From a virus, in the IMG/VR virus record IMGVR_UViG_3300035670_000388, positions 1 to 45,398 of that record: a DNA stretch of 45,398 bases. One strand, given 5' to 3'. Within the stretch, counting starts at the first letter, position 1; every line of letters starts with the position of its first letter. The position numbers and the translations under genes were made by a program. Positions 20,754 through 30,327 of the stretch are shown piece by piece. A model generated the notes under the pieces. It was given only the letters and a program-made list of their open reading frames with translations. It was not told the DNA's origin and made no database searches.

Positions 20754-22161
20754 GGAAGATTTAGTCGAAATTACGAAGGGTTGCATACAAGACATCCACT
20801 TCTTCGCTAAACACTTCCTTCCGAATCTACTCTCAAGTGAAGTTCCTGAGTTTCACAAGGAGATGTACGGGCTTCTGAAAGGAGAGCAGAGGCTCGTTAT
20901 GGCAGCTCCCCGTGGGTTTGCCAAAAGTACCATCTCTAGCGTCATTTATCCGATATGGATCGCTTGCTTTGCGATGAAGAAGGACGTTTGCATCATTTCC
21001 GCATCCGAGACTTTAGCTGTCGAGATGATGCGAAGGGTCAAAAGAGAGCTAGAAACCAATGAAAAGATACATGCACTTGTGGGAAAGCTCAGGACTGATA
21101 AGTGGTCTGAGTCTCATTTTATTACTACCACTGGTGTTAGCTTTAGGGCTCGTGGTGCTGGTGGTCAGATTCGTGGTTTCCGTCCTGATTGTCTCATCCT
21201 CGATGATATTGAGACGGATGAGCTTGTTGAGAGTGAGGAGCAGCGCAAAAAGCTGAAGGAGTGGCTCTTTAAGGCGTGTTTGAACACCCTGCTCCCTAAC
21301 GGCCAGTTCATCTTGATTGGCTCAATCATTCATCCGCTGGCCGTCTTGAGTGATTTGCTCTTAATGGACAACGGCTGGACTAAGCGTAAGTATCAGGCAT
21401 ACAAAGATGCGAAGCAAGAAATTGGGTACGAGCTGTGGCCCGCACTATGGCCTCACGATAAGCTTCAAGCGAGGAAAAGAGAAATTGGGAGTTTTGCTTT
21501 CAGCTCCGAGTATCTCAATGATCCGATATCTGACGAAACGGCATCTGTTAAGCCTCACCAAATCAGGTACTGGAAAGAGCTGCCCGACCAGTTGTCACTC
21601 GTAATAGCAGTCGATCCCGCTTATTCGGAAGACCAAGCGGCTGACTACAAGGTGGCGGCTCTTGTAGGAATTGACCAACAGATGAATAGATATCTGGTTT
21701 CCTACATCCGAACTCACGCCCAAGTCGGTGAGTTCATTCATTCCATTCTTAATCTGTGGGTGATGAACAGAGGAAAAGTAACTGGAATCGGTATTCCGAA
21801 CAGTGGAACCGAGAAACAGTTCTTCCAGTCGTTTCTAAAAGAGGCAGAAAACAGAAAACTTTACCCACCCGTTATGGAACTGAAGAACTCATTCATTACC
21901 GCATCGGGCCAGAAAGTAAGAACAAAGAAACATCGCATTACCGCAGCCCTGCAACCTTTATTTGAAGCGGGGAAGTATTACATCAACTCGTCACACATCG
22001 AAGCCTTAGATGAGCTTCTGACAATCGGTTCATCTCGGTGGGATGATTTGGTGGACGCAATGTGCTACGCCGAGCAACTACTTACACCAGTATTCATCGA
22101 ATCCGAGAAGTTTGCAGAAGTAAATCCAATAAAGGTCACATCTAATTATGGCTACAACTAA
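20743..22161 (+). CDS. Terminase large subunit
   Basis: The 472-residue motor has a Walker A variant (APRGFAKS, 55-62), Walker B LILDD (151-155), a coupling motif (ILIGSIIHP, 190-198) and a nuclease domain beginning at AVDPAYS (Asp291) and ending with WDDLVDAM. ATPase first and RNase H-like nuclease second is the standard order for TerL, which translocates DNA into the capsid and cuts the concatemer. The start is GTG at 20743. Confidence 0.93.
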   Translation: MASKEDLVEITKGCIQDIHFFAKHFLPNLLSSEVPEFHKEMYGLLKGEQRLVMAAPRGFAKSTISSVIYPIWIACFAMKKDVCIISASETLAVEMMRRVKRELETNEKIHALVGKLRTDKWSESHFITTTGVSFRARGAGGQIRGFRPDCLILDDIETDELVESEEQRKKLKEWLFKACLNTLLPNGQFILIGSIIHPLAVLSDLLLMDNGWTKRKYQAYKDAKQEIGYELWPALWPHDKLQARKREIGSFAFSSEYLNDPISDETASVKPHQIRYWKELPDQLSLVIAVDPAYSEDQAADYKVAALVGIDQQMNRYLVSYIRTHAQVGEFIHSILNLWVMNRGKVTGIGIPNSGTEKQFFQSFLKEAENRKLYPPVMELKNSFITASGQKVRTKKHRITAALQPLFEAGKYYINSSHIEALDELLTIGSSRWDDLVDAMCYAEQLLTPVFIESEKFAEVNPIKVTSNYGYN

Positions 22162-24352
22162 ACGTAAAACAGTAACTCAGGATAAAGACGAGCTTTACGA
22201 GTCTATCAACTCAAAGATTCAAGACTCGTTACAGGACTCCTCTACTTGGACGCAGAATCAGGACAAGTGGCATAAGCTTCGCATGCGAATCAAGAAGGAG
22301 AAGACATTCCCATTCGTTGGTTCAAGTAATTTAAGGATGCCGACAGGGGAAACTAAACTCCGTAAATTAAAAGCGTCCCTTGTGAATGTCCTCTTCGGCA
22401 TCCGACCCGTTGTTCAAGTCGTTCCTTCGCCGTCTGGCACTCAGGAAGTCGCCCACAAGATTGAGAAGTTCTTAGACCACATCATAATGGACAAGATTGG
22501 TTTCAAGAAGACCGCCACAATCGCCATTGACCAGATGCTAGAGAAAGGTTTCTACGTCCTTAAACCGTACTGGCGCAATGAAGAGATGACACGCTTAGAA
22601 GAGTTTGGTTTGGAGGATATGGACGAGAATGAGGCTATCGCTTTCTTCTCTCCTGAAACTCCCGCTGAGATGTTGCTTCAGCACCTAGTCGAGAAGTTAG
22701 AGGTAGATACCAACGAGCGAGTTGTAGATGACAATGTGAAGCAATTAGAGAGCGCAATCGCTTCGCTGAAGAGTGGTAAAGAGAAAGTCACCATCAAACT
22801 GCGTGATGTTCTTTGCGACTACCCCGATGTTGCGCTTTGCAGCCCTGAAAGAATCTACGTCCCCTCCGACTCTGGTTACAACCCCCAAGAGTGCGCCTTC
22901 GTTGTCCATGAGTTTTACCTCCCTCTTCGTCGCCTAAAGGAAAACGCAGAAGGCAAGGGTTGGGACATGGCTGCTGTGGAAGAGATTGAGTCGTGTAAGG
23001 ATATTGATCTCCGCAAAATGTCCGACATTACCAAGGATAAGCGAGAGGGCATTAGCCGCCTCAATAACGCTTCCGAATTGGTGAAGGTGTGGGAGTTCTA
23101 CGGCTGGCACGATATTAACTCTGATGGCGTTGATGAGAAGGCGTTGGTTACTTTAGCCCCTGAGTTTAGCAAGGTTCTTCGTAAGATCACACTCCCTTAC
23201 GATAATGGTAAGTTCCCATTTGTGAAGATGTTCTACGAGCTTTGCGATGATCGCTGGTTTAGTCATAGGGGCATCATCGAAATCATCGAGGATATTATCA
23301 AGGAAATTGATATTCAGCACATGCAGAAGCTCGACCAGCAAACGATTCGGAACGCTCCGATGTTCGTTTACAGGGCTGGCATGGTGAATCCGAACCTAGT
23401 TCAGTTCATTCCGAACCAAGGAGTCCCGATTCATGGCATGAATCCGCTGAATGACACCTTGCAGATTCTGAACAATAACAACCCGAATGTTGAGTTCAGC
23501 TACGACAAGGAAGAACAAATCCTAGAAGGAAAGATTCAAGAGCTGATTGGACAGACCGACTTCACTTTGCAGAGCATGGTTAATAAACGCCAGCCTAGAA
23601 CTTTAGGCGAGGTTGAACTGCAAGCTCAATCTCAGCAGACCGTGTTCTCGCTGGACTCTGATTTAGTGCGTGAATCGATGAATGAACTCTTCAACTGGAT
23701 TTGGGATTTATGGTGTCAGTTTGGTTCTGATTACTACGAGTTCTCCTACTTTGGAAAAGAAGGCTGGGAGAAAATAAGACTGAGCCGAGAAGAAGTGCAG
23801 GGGAAGTGGACTATCACTGTAAGAGGAACAGATAACAACACGAATCCTCAGATGCGTATTCAGAAGGCGCAAACGATGATCCAGATGTGTTCCAATCCTG
23901 TTGCCTTGCAGATGGGAGTGGTTGGCCCGATGCAGCTCATGGAATCCTACAAGCGAGCGTATCAGGAGATGGACATTTCCGATTGGCAGAAGCTTGTTAA
24001 TCCGCAGCCTCAGCCTATGCCTAATCCAGACCAGCAGCAACAAGAACCGCCCGAACCCTTGATTGTTCCGAAGTTCGCTGATTTGGAGGAGGGTGAACAG
24101 GCGCAAGTATTGACCTCCCTTGGAATCAAGCCAGACATAGATTCGATGATGCTTAACCGCCAGAAAGAGTTAGCGGAACTTCAGCACACCGTGAAACTAG
24201 GTGAGAACGAACACGAGCTAGAGAAAGTGCGCCTCATGTTTGAGGCAGCGAAAACCAACAGAGAGTTTCAACTAAAGGAGCAAGACATCAATGCCCGTTC
24301 ACAGGAACGACTCAGTAAACAAGAGGAAAGAGGAACTGATTCAGAAGATTGA
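22148..24352 (+). CDS. Portal protein
   Basis: The 734-residue protein follows TerL with a 14-nt overlap. It has the long, mostly helical make-up of podovirus portals, including KLRKLKASLVNVLFGIRPVV early, a wing/stem region (GIIEIIEDIIKEIDIQHMQK) and a Gln/Pro-rich C-terminal barrel-like end. The portal forms the dodecameric DNA gate at one capsid vertex. Order between TerL and the scaffold/capsid genes supports the call. Confidence 0.88.
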   Translation: MATTKRKTVTQDKDELYESINSKIQDSLQDSSTWTQNQDKWHKLRMRIKKEKTFPFVGSSNLRMPTGETKLRKLKASLVNVLFGIRPVVQVVPSPSGTQEVAHKIEKFLDHIIMDKIGFKKTATIAIDQMLEKGFYVLKPYWRNEEMTRLEEFGLEDMDENEAIAFFSPETPAEMLLQHLVEKLEVDTNERVVDDNVKQLESAIASLKSGKEKVTIKLRDVLCDYPDVALCSPERIYVPSDSGYNPQECAFVVHEFYLPLRRLKENAEGKGWDMAAVEEIESCKDIDLRKMSDITKDKREGISRLNNASELVKVWEFYGWHDINSDGVDEKALVTLAPEFSKVLRKITLPYDNGKFPFVKMFYELCDDRWFSHRGIIEIIEDIIKEIDIQHMQKLDQQTIRNAPMFVYRAGMVNPNLVQFIPNQGVPIHGMNPLNDTLQILNNNNPNVEFSYDKEEQILEGKIQELIGQTDFTLQSMVNKRQPRTLGEVELQAQSQQTVFSLDSDLVRESMNELFNWIWDLWCQFGSDYYEFSYFGKEGWEKIRLSREEVQGKWTITVRGTDNNTNPQMRIQKAQTMIQMCSNPVALQMGVVGPMQLMESYKRAYQEMDISDWQKLVNPQPQPMPNPDQQQQEPPEPLIVPKFADLEEGEQAQVLTSLGIKPDIDSMMLNRQKELAELQHTVKLGENEHELEKVRLMFEAAKTNREFQLKEQDINARSQERLSKQEERGTDSED

Positions 24353-24641
24353 TGAGTGTACTAGGGTCGTCCGAGAGGTGGACGGCTCTGAGGCGTGGAA
24401 GATTATTTTCAAGGATTTTGAGAGGCAACGCCAACTCATCGATGATAACTGGCAGGGAGTCTTCGACGCTAAGAAGCTAGATGAACTACGCATTACGAAA
24501 TTGGCAGTAAAGAGTCTACTGGACTTGATTGCCACCTATAAACACGACCTTGAAGTTGCTAAAGATGAACTTCATAAAATTAACAATCCTAACGCTGTGC
24601 TTAATAAGTACTACGATGGCGAATCAAACTACGAACAATGA
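24291..24641 (+). CDS. Coiled-coil protein after portal, 116 aa
   Basis: The product is charged and helical throughout (KRKEELIQKIDECTRVVREV, LRITKLAVKSLLDLIATYKH). It starts 62 nt inside the portal gene with AAGGAG upstream. An internal capsid or assembly role is possible from position only. Confidence 0.6.
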   Translation: MPVHRNDSVNKRKEELIQKIDECTRVVREVDGSEAWKIIFKDFERQRQLIDDNWQGVFDAKKLDELRITKLAVKSLLDLIATYKHDLEVAKDELHKINNPNAVLNKYYDGESNYEQ

Positions 24642-25053
24642 AATAGACCCAGCACTGATAATGCTCCTGACTCAGTATAACTTTGCTGAGGCGGCGAATC
24701 AACCCAAGGAAACTTGGGCTGGTAATACCTTTGCCGCTCTCAACAGGTTGAAATCTGGAAAGTTTGGTGATGATTTACCTTCCGTACTCAAAGGAATGTC
24801 TTCAGCCATTCAAAATAACTCAAAGCAATGGCAGATTGCAACTGGTCAGATTCCAAGAAATGAATACGAGCAAAAAAGATTCAAGCAAATACTACAGCAA
24901 CAGTACGCAATTATGAATGGTTCGATTGAAAATCCAATCGGTGATGCGATGCACTTTGAGAATGTTAAATCATTCGGTTTGCCTAAATGGGCTAAAGGTG
25001 CAAAGAAAGTCGCAACGCTTGGTGACCATGTTTATTTCTCTGGTGTTAAATGA
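24616..25053 (+). CDS. SleB-like cell-wall hydrolase
   Basis: From the ATG at 24616 the 145-residue protein has FAEAANQ (Glu25), FAALNRLKSGKFGD, NPIGDAMHFENV (His113) and LGDHVYFSG (His138), following the order of Hydrolase_2/SleB peptidoglycan hydrolases (catalytic Glu early, GA-H-F and G-H-x-F late). It is the only muralytic candidate in the window, and it lies in the head operon, away from the lysis-type genes. The frame extends upstream to an ATG at 24565, which adds a signal-peptide-like start. It may be the endolysin or a virion enzyme. Confidence 0.7.
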   Translation: MANQTTNNEIDPALIMLLTQYNFAEAANQPKETWAGNTFAALNRLKSGKFGDDLPSVLKGMSSAIQNNSKQWQIATGQIPRNEYEQKRFKQILQQQYAIMNGSIENPIGDAMHFENVKSFGLPKWAKGAKKVATLGDHVYFSGVK

Positions 25054-25244
25054 GACTAGAGGTTCGCTGTAAACGATGCAGAAAATTGCAATTTATCGCC
25101 ACGAGCGAAGCAAACATATCGGGTATCGAAATAAAGTGTACCCGATGTAAGCACATCAATGCTTACACTTCGCCTGATGAGGCGTTACTCATCAACAAAA
25201 AACCCACTGAGGAGCAACAATGGACGAACAAGCCAAGGATGTAG
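25050..25244 (+). CDS. Com-like zinc-finger protein
   Basis: VRCKRCRKLQF and IEIKCTRCKHIN give two CxxC pairs in a 64-residue protein, as in the Mu Com family (a translational activator of the Mu mom gene). The ATG overlaps the hydrolase stop (ATGA). In Mu, Com binds RNA; a comparable job here is inference, and no mom-like gene is visible. Confidence 0.75.
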   Translation: MRLEVRCKRCRKLQFIATSEANISGIEIKCTRCKHINAYTSPDEALLINKKPTEEQQWTNKPRM

Positions 25245-26080
25245 TCGCAGAGTCATCCCCTGCACCCGAAACAGAAACACAGGCCGTCACACCTGAGACT
25301 ACGGCCACTCAGGAAACTAACGTCCCTGCTGACGAGGGTAAAAGTCAGGAAGCTCAAGTTGAGCCCGTAGATGAACATGGGGTTCCTTGGAAGAACCGAG
25401 CGTTTGAATGGCAAAGAAAAACGCAGGAGCTTTCAGAGAAACTCCCCGAAATCATTCAGGGCGAGCTTCAGAAGTTCAAGACAGACTTTCAGCAACCGCA
25501 GCAGAGGAAGTATACAGTTGCAGAGCTGGAAGCCTTCGCCCAACAGTCACCCGAATATAAACCGTGGGTGGAAGAACAGAAGGCGCAACTCCTCCAAGAG
25601 AAATTGCTTTCCAGCATCGACGAGAAGTTGAAGGCCAAGGAAACCGAAACACAGAAGATGTCCCAGAGACAACAGGCTGAAGCCGCTGTCTATCGGCAAT
25701 TCCCGAACATGTTCACTAAAGATGCGTATGGGAACGTCACATGGAACTCCGCAGACCCGATGACACAGCGGGTAGCGCAGTACATGAACGATCCTGATAT
25801 GAAATCCCATCCACGAGGCATTGAAGTGGCTGCAAAGATGGCCTATGCCGATTTAACGATGAGCGGTATTCCCGTTCAAGTTAAGAAGGAGCAAGCCATG
25901 AAAACTCAGATGAAATCATTAGAGAAGAAGGTGATGACTGAGGGCGGGGGTAAGCCAGTTGTGCAGAATACTTCCCCGATGAGAAAGAACTTAGACCGTT
26001 TAGCCCAGACGGGAAATATAAGGGACGCTCAAGCTGCCGTTGCGGAATATTTTAGAGCGATTGGGCAATTAAAGGATTAA
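25220..26080 (+). CDS. Scaffolding protein
   Basis: The 286-residue product has a long acidic, Pro/Thr/Glu-rich start (residues 1-55), a helical Gln-rich centre and a basic helical end, all typical of phage head scaffolds. It is placed directly before the capsid gene. GAGGAG lies before the ATG, inside the Com-like gene (25-nt overlap). Scaffolds direct shell assembly and then leave the head. Confidence 0.8.
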   Translation: MDEQAKDVVAESSPAPETETQAVTPETTATQETNVPADEGKSQEAQVEPVDEHGVPWKNRAFEWQRKTQELSEKLPEIIQGELQKFKTDFQQPQQRKYTVAELEAFAQQSPEYKPWVEEQKAQLLQEKLLSSIDEKLKAKETETQKMSQRQQAEAAVYRQFPNMFTKDAYGNVTWNSADPMTQRVAQYMNDPDMKSHPRGIEVAAKMAYADLTMSGIPVQVKKEQAMKTQMKSLEKKVMTEGGGKPVVQNTSPMRKNLDRLAQTGNIRDAQAAVAEYFRAIGQLKD

Positions 26081-26090
26081 AGGAGTTTTT

Positions 26091-26990
26091 ATGACGTTTA
26101 CATCAGGCACTGGTGCATACCAGTACGATGACAAAGCAGTACGGGAGGATTTGCTCTCCGTTCTTACGAACCTGTCTCCGACGGAAACCCAGCTCGTTAG
26201 CGGGCTCGGTCAATCCTCGGCGGCTTCGGTTCTTCACGAATGGCTGACGGATACTCTCGGTTCCGTTAAGACGAATGCGGCGACTGAAGGTGCGGATTTT
26301 GCATATCCGACCCTGACGAACCCCACCCGTCTGTTCAACTATACGCAAATCTTCACGCAGCCTTATCAGGTTTCGGGAACTGAGCGTTCGGTGAACACGG
26401 CGGCCTTCAATGATCGTTTCTCCTATGAAGCGACCAAGGCCATGAAGATGATTAAGAATGACATGGAGTACGCTGTTCTCCGTGGCTCTCTTGCTTGCGG
26501 GACTGGTTCTGCCGCTCGCCGTCTTCAGGGTATCAAGAACTTCCTGTCGCTTGTGACGAGTCAGTCGGGCGTTTCGATGTCTGAAAACACGCTCAATGAC
26601 ATGTTGCAGACGCAGTGGGACAACGGTTCTGAAACCAATGCCATCTACGGCGGTATGTACATCAAGCGGAAGATTTCTGGTTTTACCGCTGGTGCTACGA
26701 AGAATGTTGAAACCACGGATCGTCGGCTCGTTAATTCCGTCGATGTCTATGAAGCCGATGCGGCGAAGCTTGTTAAGCTCTTCGCTCATCGCTACATGAC
26801 CATCGCTGGTGACACGAACTACGATGTCATGGGTCTTGACGAGGATAAATTCCGCATCGCTTATCTGCGGAAACCTCAGACTCTGGAACTCGCTAAGACG
26901 GGTGACAGCGATAAGGGCGCAATCCTCACCGAAGCAACGGTTGAGTGCTTGCACCAGAACGCTGGATTCCTGCTTAAAGCGGTTCTCTAA
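26091..26990 (+). CDS. Major capsid protein (SU10/DUF5309-like)
   Basis: The 299-residue sequence opens with an N-arm (REDLLSVLTNLSPTETQLVS), then LHEWLTDTLG, a typical start of the SU10 major-capsid family (DUF5309). AAAGGAG precedes the ATG and codon use is strongly biased, as expected for the most expressed protein. It sits after the scaffold. The C-terminus (ECLHQNAGFLLKAVL) is strand-rich like other HK97-fold shells. A GC-rich hairpin follows the stop. Confidence 0.85.
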   Translation: MTFTSGTGAYQYDDKAVREDLLSVLTNLSPTETQLVSGLGQSSAASVLHEWLTDTLGSVKTNAATEGADFAYPTLTNPTRLFNYTQIFTQPYQVSGTERSVNTAAFNDRFSYEATKAMKMIKNDMEYAVLRGSLACGTGSAARRLQGIKNFLSLVTSQSGVSMSENTLNDMLQTQWDNGSETNAIYGGMYIKRKISGFTAGATKNVETTDRRLVNSVDVYEADAAKLVKLFAHRYMTIAGDTNYDVMGLDEDKFRIAYLRKPQTLELAKTGDSDKGAILTEATVECLHQNAGFLLKAVL

Positions 26991-26999
26991 GCATGACGG

Positions 27000-27030
27000 T
27001 AAGGGCGGGGGGAGCAATCTCCCCGCCTTA
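27000..27030 (+). terminator. GC-rich hairpin after the capsid gene
   Basis: TAAGG-GCGGGG pairs with CCCCGCC-TTA around an AGCAAT-type loop (about 10 bp with one bulge). It ends in TTA, not a long T-run, so partial termination or message protection after the capsid gene is more likely than a full stop. Confidence 0.55.
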
Positions 27031-27046
27031 ACCCCTTGAGGGATTG

Positions 27047-27430
27047 ATGCTGATTAAAACGAACAATAAATGGGATGCAGTACGAGCGATGATTAACACG
27101 CTTCTAAAAGACAAGACGCTCTACTGTAACGAGTGCGGTCAGGATTATGTGGATGGGTCGTGTTGTGAGCGACCTCACATTGGAAGACACGCAGATTTCG
27201 TGCAAGACATCATTTGCCAGAACAAAGACGTTATCGCCACAAGGCTAAACGACACTGGTTCTAATAAAGATAAGACGATGCGTTGGGGATTGAGTTTGCC
27301 GCCTAGATTCCTAGCCGAACTAGAGACTGGCTTCAAGTCAATGTATCAGGAGAAGTTGTTCAAAGATGCACACGAGATGCACCGTTTCATGAGAGAGTTC
27401 CCCGTTTTCGCAACCTGTTCAAAGGTCTAG
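27047..27430 (+). CDS. Zinc-site protein after capsid, 127 aa
   Basis: Residues about 26-42 (CNECGQDYVDGSCCERP) can bind a metal. The C-terminal half (SLPPRFLAELETGFKSMYQE, then FMREFPVFATC) is of a type found near capsid genes in other phages. GAGGG precedes the ATG. Function unknown; an assembly role is possible. Confidence 0.7.
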   Translation: MLIKTNNKWDAVRAMINTLLKDKTLYCNECGQDYVDGSCCERPHIGRHADFVQDIICQNKDVIATRLNDTGSNKDKTMRWGLSLPPRFLAELETGFKSMYQEKLFKDAHEMHRFMREFPVFATCSKV

Positions 27431-27439
27431 GAGAGCCAG

Positions 27440-29749
27440 ATGCTAAAGAAGCACACCGTTGGTCTTGGGATTATTTGTAAGGATGAAGTAGAACAGATTG
27501 ACCGTATCTTGGCGAAGTATTCGCAGTTCTTCGATAAGGTGCATATCACTATTACCAATCCTTCCAAGAGAAAAGAACTAGAGAAAGTCATCAAGAGCCA
27601 CGGTGCTGAATGCTCCTACTTCGATTGGATTGACGACTTCTCGGCGGCCCGTAATTTTAATAAGGCCCAGCTCAACACGACCTACATCTTCAGAATGGAC
27701 GCTGACGATGAGATTGAGAATCCTCAAGAGATTCAAGGGATTCTTGATAATGCTGCCGCTAACGATCTAAACATTATTTACTGCTACTACGTTTATAGCC
27801 GTGATGACCACGGCGTGTGCAATGCGGCGCACTGGCGTGAAACGATGTACAAGAACGATAACAATCTGTTCTGGAACAAGAAGATTCACGAGAACATCTT
27901 GGTTCGCAACACCACTGGACACAGGATTGATTTAAACGAGAAAGTTCGCATCGTTCACAAGGTTGACGCTGACCACGCCCTTCAATCAGCTTTACGAAAC
28001 ATCAAGTATTTGTTGAAAGAGTACAACCAAGATGGCGACAAGACCGATTCCCGAACTTTGGCTTATCTTGGAAGAATGTTCATGGGTGTTGGCGACTTTG
28101 AGAGAGCCATCATCTTCCTCAAGAAACACATCGAAACAAGCGGGTGGGATGAAGATAGGTATTACTCGTGGTGTTGCCTAGCTGAGATTTGTAAGCAGCG
28201 TGGTGAGTATGACGTTGCCATTGGTGCGGCAATGGAAGCGTTGCAGGAGCGTCCAGATTATCCTGATGCTTACCTTCGATTGCATGACATCTACTTTGAC
28301 ATGAAAGATTGGAAGAAGGCTCTTATCTGGGGCAAGCGTGGATTAGAGATTCCGCTCCCCAAGACATTCATGCTGATTGATCCGTCCAGTTACACATGGC
28401 GGCCCGTTCTTTCTCTTGCGTTCACTTACTTTCAGCTCTCTGATTTTGAGACGGCGATGAAGTTGCTGATGGTTGCAAAGAAGGAAGTTCCCGACCTCGA
28501 CTGGATTAAGGATAACGAGAAACTATTCGTTGAGGCGTTGGACAACAAACGCTTCGTAGAACACTTCATGTGGCTCTATCGCTACCTTGACAGCAAGAAG
28601 CACCCGAAGATGTTGAACTTGTTTGAGGTGATTCCCGATGGCCTTCGTGAGTGCGATTTATTGTTTGGGCTGAAGAATAAGTATAAAGAGCCTAAGAAAT
28701 GGGCTGACGACTCGGTCATCATTTTCTGCGGAATGTCTGCCGAGCCGTGGTCGCCGAAGATGGTTGAGACTGGTATTGGTGGTAGCGAGGAAGCCGTGAT
28801 TCACATGGCTAACAGTCTTGCACGAATCGGCTGGAAAGTGACAGTGTTCTGCAACTGCTTGGGTCAGGAAGGGAAGTATGGTGATGTTGATTACAGACAC
28901 TACACCGATTTCCACCCAAGGGATGAACATAACATACTAATCGGCTGGCGCAACAACATCTTCACCTTTGACATCAAGGCGAAGAAGAAGATTGTTTGGT
29001 TGCATGATCTACCTTCAAACATTGACTTGAGTAAGAACGGGATTGGTTGCTTTGACCGCATCGTTGTCTTGAGCGAGTATCACAAGAAGATGCTAATTTC
29101 CGCACTAGACCCGATGCCTTTAGAAGAGTTTAAGAAGTTTGAGGAGAAAATCTTCGTCAGCACGAATGGCATCAACGCTGAAGATTTCAAGGATTTGGTG
29201 ACGAATAAGAAGCCGCACCGAGTCATCTACGCTTCTAGCTACAACAGGGGATTGGAAACCATCCTCAAGATATGGCCCGAAGTGAGGAAGCAATTACCTG
29301 ACGCAGAGCTTCATTGCTACTACGGATGGCAAGTGTATGACGAGTTTGTGAGAGCTGGATTAATCAAGGAAGACGGCTGGAAGAATAAGATGGTCGAGTT
29401 GATGAAGCAAGATGGAGTGAAGGAACACGGTCGCATCGGTCATAAGGAGTTGCTCAAGGAATACTGCAAGGCTGCTGTCTTCGCTTATCCATGCACATAC
29501 GCTGGTGAGATTAACTGCATCGCTCTTACGAAGGCGATTGCGTGTGGGTGCTATCCAGTCACAAACGACTATGCGGTGATGAAGGAGCGTAATCAGTTTG
29601 GCTCCGTCGCAGATGATGAAGAAGGATTTAAGACATTGCTCATAGATGCGCTGAAGAAGTCCTACAACGATCCCATCAATCACGATTACATAGAGGCAAA
29701 CTCTTGGGACTCAGTTGCAAGGGAGTGGCATAAGGAGCTGCTCAAATGA
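27440..29749 (+). CDS. Tandem glycosyltransferase GT2-TPR-GT4
   Basis: Residues 1-180 are a GT2 domain with a DADD metal motif (87-90; FRMDADDEIENP). Residues about 185-310 hold TPR-like repeats (FERAIIFLKKHIETSGWDED, YPDAYLRLHDIYFDMKDWKK). From about 425 a GT4-type domain begins (GIGGSEEAVIHMANSLARIG) and ends with SSYNRGLETILKIWPE and GEINCIALTKAIACGCYPV. So one 769-residue chain may add two sugars. It opens the carbohydrate cassette after the capsid genes and its stop overlaps the next start (ATGA). Confidence 0.85.
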   Translation: MLKKHTVGLGIICKDEVEQIDRILAKYSQFFDKVHITITNPSKRKELEKVIKSHGAECSYFDWIDDFSAARNFNKAQLNTTYIFRMDADDEIENPQEIQGILDNAAANDLNIIYCYYVYSRDDHGVCNAAHWRETMYKNDNNLFWNKKIHENILVRNTTGHRIDLNEKVRIVHKVDADHALQSALRNIKYLLKEYNQDGDKTDSRTLAYLGRMFMGVGDFERAIIFLKKHIETSGWDEDRYYSWCCLAEICKQRGEYDVAIGAAMEALQERPDYPDAYLRLHDIYFDMKDWKKALIWGKRGLEIPLPKTFMLIDPSSYTWRPVLSLAFTYFQLSDFETAMKLLMVAKKEVPDLDWIKDNEKLFVEALDNKRFVEHFMWLYRYLDSKKHPKMLNLFEVIPDGLRECDLLFGLKNKYKEPKKWADDSVIIFCGMSAEPWSPKMVETGIGGSEEAVIHMANSLARIGWKVTVFCNCLGQEGKYGDVDYRHYTDFHPRDEHNILIGWRNNIFTFDIKAKKKIVWLHDLPSNIDLSKNGIGCFDRIVVLSEYHKKMLISALDPMPLEEFKKFEEKIFVSTNGINAEDFKDLVTNKKPHRVIYASSYNRGLETILKIWPEVRKQLPDAELHCYYGWQVYDEFVRAGLIKEDGWKNKMVELMKQDGVKEHGRIGHKELLKEYCKAAVFAYPCTYAGEINCIALTKAIACGCYPVTNDYAVMKERNQFGSVADDEEGFKTLLIDALKKSYNDPINHDYIEANSWDSVAREWHKELLK

Positions 29750-30327
29750 CGACTGAGAGAATCCTAGAGCAAGAGAAGAAGAAGGCTGAAGTGGTTAAGG
29801 TTCACCTATGTTGCGGAGATGTTTATCTTGGTGGATACATCAATGTTGATAGGGTTGGTTCAAGTGCGTACCAGAAGCTAGAAGGAACAACGCTTGAGAA
29901 TTACTACACGCACAAGCTCGGCACGAATAAACAACCCATCATTGACAGATGGATGGATATAAACCATCGTTGGGAATTTGAGCCAGAGTCGGTGGATGAG
30001 TTTGTGATGATTAGTGCGTTTGAGCATTTTAGCCGAGTGGATGCCGAGAGATTGCTTGATAGGGTTTATTCCTCTCTCAAGTACGGTGGGAAATTCAAGT
30101 TCGATTTCCCAGATATCGAAGAAACGGTTCTAAAGTTTAAAGATGATCCTGAGTATATGATGCGCCTCATCTATGGTTCGCAGAAGAATGATGGTGGATT
30201 CCATCGGTGGGGATACACAAAGGAATCCATCTGGCGCAAGCTCGCACTACAGCCGTGGCTTGATATTCAGTTCGGTGACATTGTAAAGCATGATTATCCA
30301 ATGCTGGGGTGTACATGTACCAAGTAG
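29746..30327 (+). CDS. SAM-dependent methyltransferase-like protein
   Basis: The glycine-containing motif I is VHLCCGDVYLGGYINVD (about residues 18-34), followed later by ISAFEHFSRVDAERLLDRVY and LKYGGKFKFDFPD, in class I methyltransferase order. In this context it could methylate a sugar hydroxyl to cap a glycan. The substrate is not visible. Length 193. Confidence 0.75.
   Translation: MTTERILEQEKKKAEVVKVHLCCGDVYLGGYINVDRVGSSAYQKLEGTTLENYYTHKLGTNKQPIIDRWMDINHRWEFEPESVDEFVMISAFEHFSRVDAERLLDRVYSSLKYGGKFKFDFPDIEETVLKFKDDPEYMMRLIYGSQKNDGGFHRWGYTKESIWRKLALQPWLDIQFGDIVKHDYPMLGCTCTK

Noticed and set aside
25050-25244. Com-like protein as evidence for a mom DNA-modification system
   Set aside because: No mom-like gene or other DNA-modification gene was seen; only the zinc-finger layout is supported.
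26103-27017. Long open frame (304 codons) on the minus strand opposite the capsid gene
   Set aside because: It is a mirror of the codon bias of the capsid gene; the protein is Arg-rich without domain structure and no ribosome site fits.
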